A DNA stretch of 64,000 nt from Portulaca oleracea (GCA_029582165.1 CM055868.1:13436001-13500000); one strand, 5' to 3'; shown: positions 46,594 to 58,160, counted from the first letter of the stretch. Numbers and translations: made by a program. Notes: generated by a model not told the origin, from the letters alone.

Positions 46594-46942
46594 AAAAAGT
46601 TACTCGGAGGTACCCCAATATTTGAGGAAACTATTTTTCGGTACCCTAACTTTTCAAAACTCATTTTGAGGTACCCTTACTTTTTGGGTTAGTAATTATT
46701 TGGTGCTTTTCCGGCTATTAATTTTATTAAGTGACCGAAATACCCTTATTCTTCTTCTTGAAGGGTATTTCTTCAGGAATGGAAGAACAACGGCATTTCG
46801 GTCACTTAATAAAATTGATGACCGGAAAAACACCTAATAATTAATAATCTTAAAATTTAGGGTACCTCAAAATGAGTTTTGAAAAGTTAGGGTACCAGAA
46901 AAATATTTCACCAAAAGTTGGGGTATCTCAGAGTAATTTTTT
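46594..46942. mobile_element. Mutator-type MITE, second copy
   Basis: TIRs of about 25 bp (AAAAAGTTACTCGGAGGTAC on the left) with three mismatches between ends. A perfect 11-bp target duplication CAATTTTTTAC is at 46583-46593 and 46943-46953. Same family as the intron 7 element at 8049-8403. Inserted in the tandem repeat. Confidence 0.93.
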
Positions 46943-46953
46943 CAATTTTTTAC

Positions 46954-47075
46954 TGCACATTTCTTGGTAGAGTGCTTACTTTTCCTGGCAGAATGCATCT
47001 TTTATGTCAATGTAGCGTTGATAATTGTTTACCGCATCGTTTCCTTGGCAGAGTGCATCTTTTATGTGAATTACA
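46954..47075 (+). repeat. Degenerate tandem repeat, block 4
   Basis: TGCATCTTTTATGTCAATGT, AATTGTTTACCGCATCGTTT and CTTGGCAGAGTGCATCTTTT. This is the last recognisable unit of the array. Confidence 0.75.
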
Positions 47076-47194
47076 ATTATTAAGCAAAATCTTTATACCA
47101 CCTAACCCTATATAGTACCAACCGTTCTGTACAATATACAACCGATTGTACCTTATAATTTCTGCATTTTGCAGCGGTAGACATTGTTCTATTT

Positions 47195-47430
47195 ATAATA
47201 GTATTCGCTCTTTTCCATTTTATTTAACAAATATTAAATGTTCCATGATTTTCACTGTTTATCCTTAACTCACAATATATATTAAATATAATATCTTTAA
47301 TTCACGACATTGTATGCCTACAATAATATTTTTCATTAGAAATCTAATATTAGTAATTTTATATACTAGAGTATAGCATATATTGAAAATTAATATGTCA
47401 AAATATTAAGAGTTAAAAATTTAAAATTAA
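47195..47430. mobile_element. Strongly diverged Stowaway-family relic
   Basis: The interior keeps the order of the two better Stowaway copies: ATATTTTTCATTAGAAATCTAA, AATTTTATATACTAG, GCATATATTGAAAATTAAT and GTCAAAATATTAAG. The TIRs are no longer recognisable. Confidence 0.55.
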
Positions 47431-47447
47431 ACTACGACTCGGCCTCG

Positions 47448-47628
47448 TTCTTTTGTGCGTTGCGTTTGCATTGCGTTACGTTGCGTTACGATTAGTTGCG
47501 GTAGATTGCGTTAAGTTGCGGTGGAAATAGTTAAAAAGTAATGGCAATTTGCGTTATGTTGCGATATGTTTCGATAGGTTTAGATTGCATTGCGGTTAGT
47601 TGCGTTAACACACAAAAGAATGGGGCAT
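47448..47628. mobile_element. Small MITE rich in GTTGCGTT words
   Basis: Ends GGCCTCGTTCTTTTGTGCGTT and the complement of TTAACACACAAAAGAATGGGGC form imperfect inverted repeats. The interior is built of GCGTTGCGTT and GTTGCGGT words. Superfamily not determined. Confidence 0.65.
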
Positions 47629-48330
47629 AAGAGAGAGTAGATTGTTTATACTCGATTCGAATTATGATATATGTAAGAGCATCTTTATTGATCAGTTGGT
47701 CACCATGCACATAGGATATGATTTTTTTAATTAGGAAGCATGTATAGTGATTTCCAGCTTTTGGGAATTACGGTAGTTATGGTAATTCCCACGATAGCTA
47801 CTGTATATTTGACATGATTTAATCTGATGCGTTGATTAAACCTAATTTTAAAAATATTGAATTTTAATTTTTGAAATTGTGAAAATTATATATGATTAAT
47901 TAAAAATTATTTTGTTTGGGATCTGTTTGTTAACTACATGTGTGAAGGAAATTTTTTCAACTAATAAAAACACCCACTCACCTCCATTAATTTTTTCCGG
48001 CAACTATCTTTTTCCAGCGTGAAGGATTCTGACACCGCCCCAACACCGCTAGTCCCTTTCCGACCCTTACGCTGCTGCCCTCGTTGTCGTCTGGCCGATC
48101 TAGGTCGAGCATCTGTTTTCATAGCGGACTACACCAACATTTGTCACTTACGGGCACCGTCTATCATGCGACATTAATAGCCACCCCAACCGTCGTCCAA
48201 CCCTTCTCAACGTCGACCAAGTTTACCGATTTACTAGCGGAGGTTAACATTTTCAAATAACAATAGCAGTGTAGTCCTCCATGGAATTAAACAGATGCTC
48301 TGCACTAGCAAGACGGTGGCGAGGGCAACG
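47629..48330. other. Intergenic DNA left of the CACTA element
   Basis: AT-rich to about 47950, then a GC-richer patch (48010-48240) without an ORF of note. No family recognised. Confidence 0.45.
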
Positions 48331-48365
48331 CACTAGTAGAATACATACCAGTAAGCGTCTGGAAT

Positions 48366-49320
48366 TGGCGTCTGATATGGGTGTAAACAGAAGCCAAAAA
48401 GATTTTGGCGTCTGATTAAAATGGACGCCAAATCCTAGAACGCCATTTAGAAAAAGGCGTCTGTATTTGGTGTTTGTTTAAATCAGACGCCAAAATTATT
48501 ACAGTCTACGAGGGCTGTGTCAGACCAAAAATGGTGTCTGTCTGGGATAAAACAGACGTCGTTTTTGCACTAGAAACGACGTCTGTTTTATCCCAGACAG
48601 ATGCCATTTTTGGTTTACAGAAATAAAAAAAAAACGTGAATTTCAATTTAATAATTAGAATATATAGTATATTTTGTGGGTTCTAATTTTTAAATAAAGC
48701 GTAAAAATTAAATTTTTGTAATTGTAAGAAAATTGTTTAATAAGAATTTTGGAGACATTAATAATGAAAATCAACACATTTTATATAATAATAAATGATA
48801 TATATTTCCAATTCATGTATGTACAATTTCATATATACATATATATATATACATTTTATAGAAATAACAACAACAAAATGATAATGAATATATATTTAAA
48901 CAAGTAATAAATATATAATACAACTTTAATAATGTTGATTTTTAATAACTTAAAAGATACAAAAAAAAAAAACTAAATTACAATTAATATATAACTTCAA
49001 TATTTTTCAATCTTGATTTTTCATTCTTCAATCTTCAATCTTGTATCTTCAATCTTCACTCTCCAATGTTCAATCTTCAATTGTAAAATTTTCAATGCTT
49101 CAATCTTGGATGGATTATTTGAGGTCTTGTGAAGGTTAGGGAAATGAGAGAAGATGAGAGAAATGAAATGGAGATGGGAGGGAAAAAATTCGGAGAGAAG
49201 TTTGAGGGCTTTGGTTTATATAGGCAGGCACAAATTGGCGTCTGTTTTGCCACCAAACAGACGCCATTTTTACTTTTAAAGATTTTGGCATCTCTTTGGT
49301 GGCAAAACAGACGCCAATTT
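48366..49320. repeat. CACTA subterminal repeats
   Basis: A dozen or so copies of GGCGTCTG or its complement, clustered at 48366-48610 and 49228-49320, with a palindromic pair around GACGTCGTTTTTGC/AAACGACGTC at 48545-48590. In En/Spm such repeats bind the TNPA-type protein (family knowledge). The intervening AT-rich DNA has ATATATA runs and TCTTCAATCT repeats near 49020-49080. Confidence 0.85.
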
Positions 49321-49795
49321 TGGCTGTAAATTTTTTGAAAATGCTCGATGTTGTGGCTAGCTAATATATATATTATATATAATTAATATTAATATTAATA
49401 TTATTATTATTATTGATATTACTTTTATATATTCTTAATTTTAGTCATAACTAATTATGATGTATGTATATATTTTTTAGGTATAGTTAATTATTAATTA
49501 TTATTATTGTTAATTATATTCTATTTTTTTTAGCGTAATAAGCTATATATATCATATCTAGCTAGATAATTATATATATATATATGTTTCATTGTCAATT
49601 ATGTTGTTAATTACAATTATTCTCATGTGTACGTACGTGTTATTATATATATATATGTTAATTAAGTTAATTAATTTGTACGTATGTTCGCAAACATAAT
49701 GAAAAATATTTCGATGTTTAGATTAAATGTACTAGCTAGAAAGAGTTTAAACGTTCATACAATGTAAAATATATACACAATCAAAATGATTAATG

Positions 49796-52373
49796 TCACA
49801 CGGCATCGTCATGATCACTTTCGCTCTCCTCCCCATCGTTGCCCTCATCACCCTGATTGTGGCCTTGTGTCAATTCCTCGATGAAATGGAATAGGTATTG
49901 GCCTCCTAGGATACAACGAAAATTTGGAACGGTATGAAATACTATCAAAATGAATTAAGTAATTATTGGAACGTGTAAGTAATTTAATTTTGTGATTATG
50001 GAAAAAAATATGTTTACCTGGGTAAGCATATAACGAGTCATCGGGAGGAACAGTGGGCTGAGGTTGTTTGGGGTTTGAGAGACGGGGGTCCGGCGAGAAG
50101 TACTGCGGCGTCGGGGCGGCGATGGAGGAGGTTGTCCAGTGTATGGCACTTGACTTCCAGAGGAAGATCCAGCGAGGAAAGGGGCTTGCCAGCTCTGAGT
50201 TGCTTGCTGCTGGTACATTCTTTGCATTTGCAACATTTGTTGCATTACTTGTTGCCTATTGTTGCATTACTTGTTGCCTAACTTTTTCCTCCATGGCTGC
50301 GTTAGATAGGCGTCGTTGTTCCTCTAATTGTCTCTGGAATTGTTCCTGCAGTATGCGCTTATCTTCTTCGCGTTGTTGCCTTCTTCCTCGAGTCGACGCT
50401 GAAGCTCTCTGTTCAACTCCGTAATAGAGGCTCGGACGTCGACGCTATCGGAGTCATTACAATGTCGTGGACGTCCCCTCGATGCGATGTGGGAAAACTG
50501 CGTCTTCATAGCTTCCCCCACAACCCCCATGCCCACGATGTGTCCCCGACTTTGCAGTTGTTTGTCTAACCAAAACTCGTCTCCAGACATAATAGGAGTT
50601 TCTGGTTGACTGTCCTCCCGTTGCTTTGCCTCCATCTCCCTTTTGTACGATTCATAATCACTATGCATCGTCTCCTGGTCGATACAAAGAAAGAGTAATT
50701 GTAATAAGCGAATTAAAGTTAATGTTCTTACGTGTACGTACGTATATAATAACTTAAATATTGAATGATGAACGTACTTACCCCAAGCTGCCAGAACCTC
50801 TCGTGCACCCACTGATTGGTGCCCTGCTTCATATGGGTCGCTTCGAATTGTTCCCATATGTTAGGGTCTTTTCCATCGTTTTTTTTTCTGTACGTAAGTG
50901 CATATATAAATTAAACGTTAAATTAAACCATATATATGTGCGACGTTGTATGTATATAAATAAAGTCATAATTAACTTACCAATTTTTCTCTGACGATAC
51001 CGAATGAAACTGGGCCCCTTGTGTGATGATGGGCCCTTATCTTGGTTGATCTTCCTTGCCCTGCTCATGTTCTTACATTTCTCAGCGAATTTGGGGTCTT
51101 CCCACAGAGCAATGAATTTGTCTCAAATCTCGTCGTCGACAATCCATTTTGGTTTGTCTCAAATCGTTTTTTTGATAGCGTCGGCGTACTGTTTTTGAGC
51201 CCTCCTAAGGAACCAATCACGTATATAGGCCTCGTGTTGGTCCTCCCACCAGAATTTTTTCGTCATTTAAACTGTACATGAAGAATTAAACATCCAAATA
51301 AATTAAACAATATACATCATAACTTTGAATTAATAAACCACGAAAAAAATTTGGCATAATTTCCCCTATAAATGGACAATTATCCTCATTTTACATACAC
51401 CAATTCATATTAATATATCTCAACGGCCACACGCCGGATAACCATACACAAACATACACACATTGTACACAAACATACACCAATATTCATGTACGTGTAG
51501 CTACATCATGCACGAATTAAACATGCAAAATAAACAAGCTATATCATATTAATTAATATATCTCATCTCAAAATGAAAGACAACGTACGTACATAAAAAT
51601 TTAAAGAGGAAAAAATGTGAGAGTTTTACCTTGAACTCCTCGTATATCAACTCACGCGTTCCCCGGGGCACTTTTTTCCATGTCGGCTAGAAGCCTCGGA
51701 AATTCTGCTTCACTATGTCCATGACGGCCCTGGTTGCGTGTCCCCCATATTGCGCCACACTTAAATCAATTAGAAATGAAACATCGATTAGATCGAGGGC
51801 ATACAAAATTATATATATTTAAACACAAATTAAGTTATAAATGCATAATCAAAGTTCAGATTGATACTCACGCGCCATTACAAGGTCTAATGATGTACTT
51901 CCCATCCGACGTTTTTTTAGCTTCCGCCCGAACGTCCAGTTGAATTCGATATCGTTCAGTGATGTCATTCCCCGACGTTTGGGTAGTGTCGCCCTCCCCT
52001 TCAGTCTGCGGCCCCCCTGTTCGGTCTGGGTTCCATCCCCTTTAGTGTGGTCAGTTTGGGCACCCCAACATCAGTTTGGTCACCCCCATCATCAATTTGG
52101 GCCCCCCTGAAGCCCCTAATCATAAAACCGGCCCATCCTCTCGTTCCCTACTGGCACAGTACTACCCGCAAAGAACGACATGAGCTCCAGAGTGGAGGGG
52201 TCTAGCTGTGAAAAGAAGTCGTAGTTGCTCCCCTCAGGTTGAGAAGCAGCTTCATGAACAGGATCAAATTGGGGAATGTATGGTGTCTGTGGGGTCGATG
52301 ATGAACCACCCCTCGCATTCGGTCTAGACCCACCACGGGTCCGAGGTCTGCGGGATCCATCTCGTCCTGACAT
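49796..52373 (-). pseudogene. CACTA second gene (Transposase_24 / Ptta-En-Spm type)
   Basis: Starts at 52373 with MSGRDGSRRPRTRGGSRPNA. Later exons read TERYRIQLDVRAEAKKTSDG (about 51870-51960), WKKVPRGTRELIYEEFK (about 51630-51690), KFWWEDQ ... DKFIALWEDPKFAEKCKNMS (about 51060-51280), HSDYESYKREMEAKQREDSQ (about 50610-50670), then Gln-rich QQMLQMQRMYQQQATQSW (about 50190-50245), ending at 49796 with an acidic tail. The W..P...R...Y..F / KNMS..R layout is that of plant Ptta/En/Spm proteins. At least two in-frame stops near 51125 and 51170, so probably inactive. Exon limits approximate. Confidence 0.78.
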
Positions 52374-52647
52374 AATGCAACTGCAACATAAAAGTAGAAT
52401 AAACATTGGATTAGTATCAACTTGCACGAAATAAAATAGTAAGTAACATGAATTAGTAACCACTCCCAGAAAATACAATGCATTGAAAGAGATCGACAAC
52501 ACATTGATGTAGAATATAAAAAACATTGAATTAGTTTCACTTGGCACACAATTAATTCATTTCACTTAGAAATTAAAATAGAATACATAATATGTGTTTG
52601 TTCAAGACACTTGTAACACAATCAAAATTCGATTACTATATTGTTAT

Positions 52648-55600
52648 TTAATAGTCGTCGTTGTCTTCATCGTCCTCATCCACTTCATCATCGTCACCAT
52701 CATCATCTTCATCATCCTCGATGTTTCCATCGTCCTCATTGGCTACATCGGACGTATTACCACCCATTATTAATTGGGCGTTGTCCGTCCGCAACCTCAT
52801 CGAACACCCCTTCAATAGCGAGTACTTGTGATACTGTACCGTCATTGGGGTTGATCGGGACAACAGCTCTTGGTTGGTCATCTTGGATGGCCAACGGAAG
52901 GGTGAACTGCTTGTACTGTGCATAAGATGGTTTGTTTGGAACCACAACCCACCAGTTAGCTTTATCTCGTATGCGTGTCGGGTAATTCATGAACAACACT
53001 TGGGTTGCGCACCCTGCTAAGATGAATGGGTCGTACTTCCAATACCGTCTGTCCTTGTGTAATTCAAAAATCGGGCATAACCCTGGTGAACATACACCTC
53101 GTACCGGGGTATTGTCAAACCAATCACATCTAAACAGTATGCTCTTCTTGCTGACAGGCCCAACATATTCCAGTGCTATGACTTCTTGGAGAACACCATA
53201 GAAGTCATCGACAAATCCACCGCCACCCGTGCCTTTGACACACACCCCCGCACTATACGAAGCCACTGAGTTACTCCTTACTTGGGTGTGAAATAAGAAC
53301 CCGTTGATTCGGTAAGCACTCCACGTGGTCACTTTAGGGGAAGGCATTCGGGCTTACTGATAAAGATGTTCATGACGCTCATCTTCGTAAAACCGAAAGG
53401 CTTCCCAATTTTCCTACATTAGGAGTAACCGTTAGATGTTGAATGGTTTAAGTTTCGTTTAAATATGGTCAAAATCGAAATTGTATAAATGATTGTTTTC
53501 CTCATAGATAGTTGGAAAACCATTGAGCGAACTCTGCTTCAATCATCTGATCCAATTGAGTGTCCGTGGTGTTCGGAAATGAAGTCAACTTGTAATTCTT
53601 AAACAAGTTGCGCGGGATACAAGCTCATTAATTACACCTATAATACATATCAATTTAATGAAGTTGTTAGTGAGCATTGCTTACTCTAAGTAGTGGTTGA
53701 CTTCTTTGCAGTTCAATAGAACGTGAAGGTGTGCTGCTTTATACTTTTGAACGCTGAGTCACCTCGTGTTTACACCTCCCACAGGGCTCCCACTGTCCTT
53801 AAAAACCGACAATAACATAGGATCATCCCCATCGTCTTCATTGTGCATACTTGTTGATGTAGAAGACGATACATTATCTGTCCCAAAGTATGTAGATGCG
53901 AATTGGGAAATCTCAAACATGAGGTACGCTTGGGCCATAGATCCTTCAGGGTATGCCATGTTCTTTATTTTCTTCTTCAACCACCCGAAATACCTCTCAA
54001 AGGGATACATCCAACGATATTGAACGGGACCACCAAAGAATGCCTCCTGGACCAGGTGAATGGGCAAGTGTTCCATTACGTTGAAGAAGTCGGGTGGAAA
54101 TATGGTCTCCAGCTTGCATATTATTATAGGAATTTCTTTTTCAAGCCGGACTAAGTCACTGTGCTTCAATATTGTGGAGCACAGGCTCTTGAACCATTGG
54201 CTTAACTGAACGAGTGGCTCCAACACATCATCGGGAAGTGCCCGGAACGCAACAGGTAACAATGTCTGCATGAACGTATGACAGTCATGGCTTTTAAAGT
54301 TTTGAAACCTTTTACCTAATGCATCAACACAGTTTGCAAAGTTCGAAGCATAAGTGTCCAGCAAACGAAGCTGTTGTGCCCAGTTACAAACGTCTGTTCG
54401 CTTATCCTTAGGAAGAACATATTTGGCTCCTGGCTGTAGGGGTTTACCGTTAGGACTGGGCAATAGATGGAGTTCCGGCCTGTCACATATGTCCGCCACG
54501 TCCCTTCTTGCATTTCCATCATCCTTCGTTTTGCCGTCCACCCCCATCACCGTGTAAACGATGTTGTCCACAAAGTTCTTCTCAATGTGCATCACATCTA
54601 AGTTGTGTTGAACCATGTGATCCTTCCAATAAGGCAACTCCCAAAAGATACTTTGTTTTTTCCAATTATGAGCATTCTCTCTGAATCCCGGGACTACAAA
54701 GTCGCCATGGGTAGTCATCTTGGGGAAGTGCTTCACCTCCTCGTAGATTTCATAACCGTTTTTCCTACACGGTGGGGCAGTTCTATCTGGGCAAGTGTGC
54801 CCCTTTCGAAATGCCTTTCGATTTCTTCTCAAAGCATGCCCCTTAGCAAGAAACTGTCGGTGACAGTCAAACCACGAGGCTTTCCTCCCATGCTTCAGAC
54901 GAATTGCTTTCAAACCATCCATGCAAACAGGACAAGACATAGCACCGTGCGTGCTCCACCCTAAAAGCATGCGAAGGGCCGGAAAATCATTCACTGTCCA
55001 CATCAAAGATGCCCTCATGTTAAAATTTTGTCTTTTGGAGATGTCGTATGTTTCAACACCAACCCATAAGCATTGCAGCTCGTCAACCAAGGGTTGGAGG
55101 AAGAAATCAATTTTATTTCCGGGGTTCTTCGGACCTGGAATAATACACGTGAGAAACATGTATTGTGTTGGTCATGCACAATTCAGGTGGCCAGTTGTGA
55201 GGAGTAACTACAACCGGCCATATCGAATAAGACCTCCCTGTCATGTTGAACGGGCTAAACCCATCCGCACACAGGCCCAACCTTACATTTCGCGATTCCC
55301 CCTCGAAGTCTGGATGCACGATGTCGAACACTTTCCATGAGGCGTCGTCCGACGGATGGCAAAGTACACCTTCCTCGCGCTTGTTCTCCGCGTGCCATCT
55401 CATATGCCCGGCCGTATTCTTCGAGGCATACAGACACTGCAACGTAGGCGTCAAGGGAAAGTAAAACATTTTCTTGTACGGGACGCCTTTCTTTGTCGTG
55501 GTTGACGATTTCTGTGGCTTATACCTAGGATGGCCACAAAATTTACATTCAGTGAGATGTGCATCGTCCTTATAATAGATCATGCATCCACTAAGGCAAC

Positions 55601-56172
55601 AATCAATTAATTCATAGCCCATCCCCAACTTCTTAACCTTCTTTTTCAACTCATCGTAAATTCTAGGCACTAGGTTCGGCTGGGGACAGCTCTCGCTCAT
55701 CAGTTCCATGATATCGTTCATTGCCTGCTCCGACAAATTGTGCTTCGACTTCTGAATTATTAGCCTCGCGGCAGTGGACATCTCAGTATGGGTTGCACAC
55801 CCTTCCCACAAAGGCTGTTGAGGAGATTGAAGCATATCATAAAATTGTTGAGCTCCTACATTAGGCGCCTCATTCGCCATGATGATATCATTCATCATCT
55901 CTTTCATTCTGTCGATGAACGGTGGCTGATTCGGTTCCTCGTTTGTCAGAGGACTACCTGCAGACGGTTCCCAATCACCTTCCGCATCGTCACCACTGTC
56001 ATCCTCATCATCAAAGTCACCCCATTCTTCACCATGGTTTTTCCAACACCAATATTTTTCCATAAACCCTCGCCTATACAAATGTTCTTTATCTTCTTCA
56101 GGACTATATCCGCTCTTATTTTTGCACTTCACACATGGGCACCGATACTTTCCAGTCCTCAGATACTCATAC
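52648..56172 (-). pseudogene. CACTA transposase TNP2, interrupted
   Basis: Reading leftwards from 56172: a Transpos_assoc-type start (YLRTGKYRCPCVKCKNKSGY), Transposase_21 region (CADGFSPFNMTGRSYSIWPV near 55240, and after a frameshift near 55155-55175 FLTCIIPGPKNPGNKIDFFL and DFPALRMLLGWSTHGAMSCP), HNLDVMHIEKNFVDNIVYTV, then a DUF4218-like part (HLPIHLVQEAFFGGPVQYRW and GWLKKKIKNMAYPEG) to 53759, and a DUF4216-like part (FHTQVRSNSVASYSAGVCV and YYGVLQE-type block, FRCDWFDNTP) at 52757-53347. A Glu/Asp-rich tail in another frame ends at 52648. The true N-terminus is displaced by the copia insertion at 56173. Known role: catalytic transposase of En/Spm. Confidence 0.92.
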
Positions 56173-57005
56173 AGTTGGGAATGTCCCGACAATGTTCGAT
56201 ACACACGGAGATTAAACCAAAGTAATATAGTAATTATATGTCTTGCTAGAGACCTCTATAATTGGTAATTAAATATGTTTAAATTACAACTATATTATTT
56301 GGTCCTACTGGGTCACACAAGTCAGTGCCCTGGAACAATGTATGTAACCTAAATGATATTGTATCAAGTTTAGAAAAGTTGGAAACTGATTTCTGTGAGA
56401 AATCAGCCCAACACGGACCGAATTGGGGTCAACACGGACCGTGTTGAGACACCACGGTTCGTGGTGTCCTTGGGACGAATAATTGGACTCTCTGGAGTCC
56501 AACACGGACCGTGTTGTTTCAACACGGACCGTGTTGGGCCCAGAAAATGCGCCGTTGTCTTTTTCGGCCCTTTAGGGTTTTGAACCCTTTCCCTAGGTTT
56601 TCTAAACATTATATAAAGGGGTCTCTGGGAGAGATTATTCCACACCAACTGCCTTCGACTCTTAGAGAGATACCAGGGTGATTTCCTGAGTTCCTCTCTC
56701 TTTTAGTTTGCAGTTCTAGTTTCAGGAAATACTATCGCTTTTACAAACTATTTCACATACATCTTAGATTGAGATTCGTCTCGATCGGGTCGATCTAGCA
56801 ATCGGGTTCCCGGAGTGCTGCGTGGACTTTTCAATAGAGGGTTTCAGCTTTGGAATCTGGAAGGTCAACCACTTCTTCAGCAGGAATGAGCGATCAGGTA
56901 TAATTACTAAAGCCTCTGCAATTGTGTTGATTAATTGTTTATAACTGTTATAATATTCCGCCAATTAATCAGTCATTTAGGAAATAGATAACCTGAAACC
57001 TAACA
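56173..57005 (+). repeat. 5' LTR of the copia element
   Basis: Begins AGTTGGGAATGTCCCGACAA, where the 3' LTR has TGTTGGGAATGTCCCGAC, so the first base has mutated. Ends CCTAACA at 57005. TATATAAA at 56610-56617. It contains four or five palindromic units of the CAACACGGACCGTGTTG type at 56405-56540. Confidence 0.88.
56405..56540. repeat. Palindrome cluster in the copia LTR
   Basis: CAACACGGACCGTGTTG is perfect at about 56430, 56500 and 56519, with variants at 56409 (half mutated) and 56452 (CACCACGGTTCGTGGTG). The same word occurs once more in the element interior at about 58206, and in the LTRs of the LARD-like element. Confidence 0.92.
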
Positions 57006-57006
57006 G

Positions 57007-57018
57007 TGGTATCAGAGC
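57007..57018 (+). promoter_or_regulatory. Primer-binding site (tRNA-iMet)
   Basis: TGGTATCAGAGC, one base inside the 5' LTR, the standard initiator-Met site of plant LTR elements. Confidence 0.92.
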
Positions 57019-57419
57019 CACCAATTGCATGCTAAAGTATTGTACTTGTATTCATAATTAATTTTGTCAATAGTTGAATTATGTTATGAATATGCTAGAA
57101 TAGATTTATGCCTAAAATTTAGAATCTTTAATGTTCATGATAGTAAATCTGAAATTTTATTGTAAAATTTCATACTTTGTTATTATTTATTTCTTGTTGC
57201 CTTTAGTAAATCAATTTTATGTTTGTATAAGTGTTGAATATAGCATGAACTTGATTTACATTTTGAATGTTTTAGAAGCAATCATGTTTAATATTGTTAA
57301 ACAGTAGGCAATACATGAAATAGGTTTAAATTCGCAAAATAGGGTTTTGTAGAATTAATTTTTTGATTTAGTTTATTTACTGTAAACATGAAAAATCGAA
57401 ATAAACTATCAAACGAACT

Positions 57420-58160
57420 CGAAAATTTCTGCAATTTTTACTGGAGGTGTCTGGAAGTGTTCTGGACTTTCCATAATTTTTGTAGATTTTTCCCAATTAA
57501 AATGGATTTTTAATTGAGTTTTCAGTTCTGAAGTGAATTAAAATTTGTTTAATTCTCTGAATTTTATAAATTTGTAGAAAAATGTAAAACTTCTGAAACT
57601 TTTACAGTAGGTTACTGGGTAACCATACTTTTAGGGAAAAACTTTTTCGTTAATTTATCCGATCAAATTATATTTTATAATTTAGATTTTCAGATCTCAA
57701 AGAAATAAATTCGTTGTTTGTCTGAATTTTGTATATTTATAAAACTTTGCAAATTTTCTGAAAATTTTACAGTAGGTTATTGGGTAACCATTCTGTTATG
57801 GATAAAATTTCCGTGAATTATTGAAATCGTTTATTAATTTTCCATTAATTTTCAGATTAACAGAAAAGTACAATTGTTTACTTTTCTGAATTTTATTCTA
57901 ATTTTCGAAATTTGATAAAAATCTGAAATTTTTACAGTAGCATATTAGATGAACCTACTGTATGGGAAAATTATAAAATTTGATTTTTAAACTTATCGGA
58001 CTGTTGTTACTTATTTTCCTCTTAAATGGAGAATTAAAAATGTTTAATTCCCTAAAATTTTACAATCTTTTAGAAATTGTTAAAATTCTAGAAAATATTT
58101 CATATTGGGTTATTAGATAACGCTGTGATATGAAATCTTTAAATTCGATAAGTTACGATA
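57420..58160 (+). repeat. Tandem repeat, period 165 bp, about five units
   Basis: The block TTTTACAGTAGGTTAYTGGG starts near 57604 and 57769, a diverged form (ACAGTAGCATATTAGATGAACC) near 57934, TTTCATATTGGGTTATTAGA near 58099, and an earlier trace (TTTTTACTGGAGGTG) near 57439. Spacing is 165 bp each time. Between the blocks each unit has TTCTGAATTTT-ATA and GATTTTCAG words. It lies between the primer-binding site and the coding remnants, so in the untranslated leader. Confidence 0.85.

Larger units (their letters stand above)
48331..56172 (-). mobile_element. CACTA (En/Spm) transposon, left end and genes
   Basis: Starts CACTAGTAGAATACATACCA at 48331, the diagnostic CACTA terminus. The subterminal 1 kb is packed with direct and inverted GGCGTCTG / CAGACGCC words. 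Two minus-strand genes follow, a Transposase_24-like one (49796-52373) and TNP2 (52648-56172). At 56173 a copia element interrupts the TNP2 start, so the other terminus must lie to the right of the window. Confidence 0.93.

Noticed and set aside
53766..56225. Plus-strand ORFs opposite the CACTA transposase
   Set aside because: Antisense shadows of TNP2; no independent similarity.
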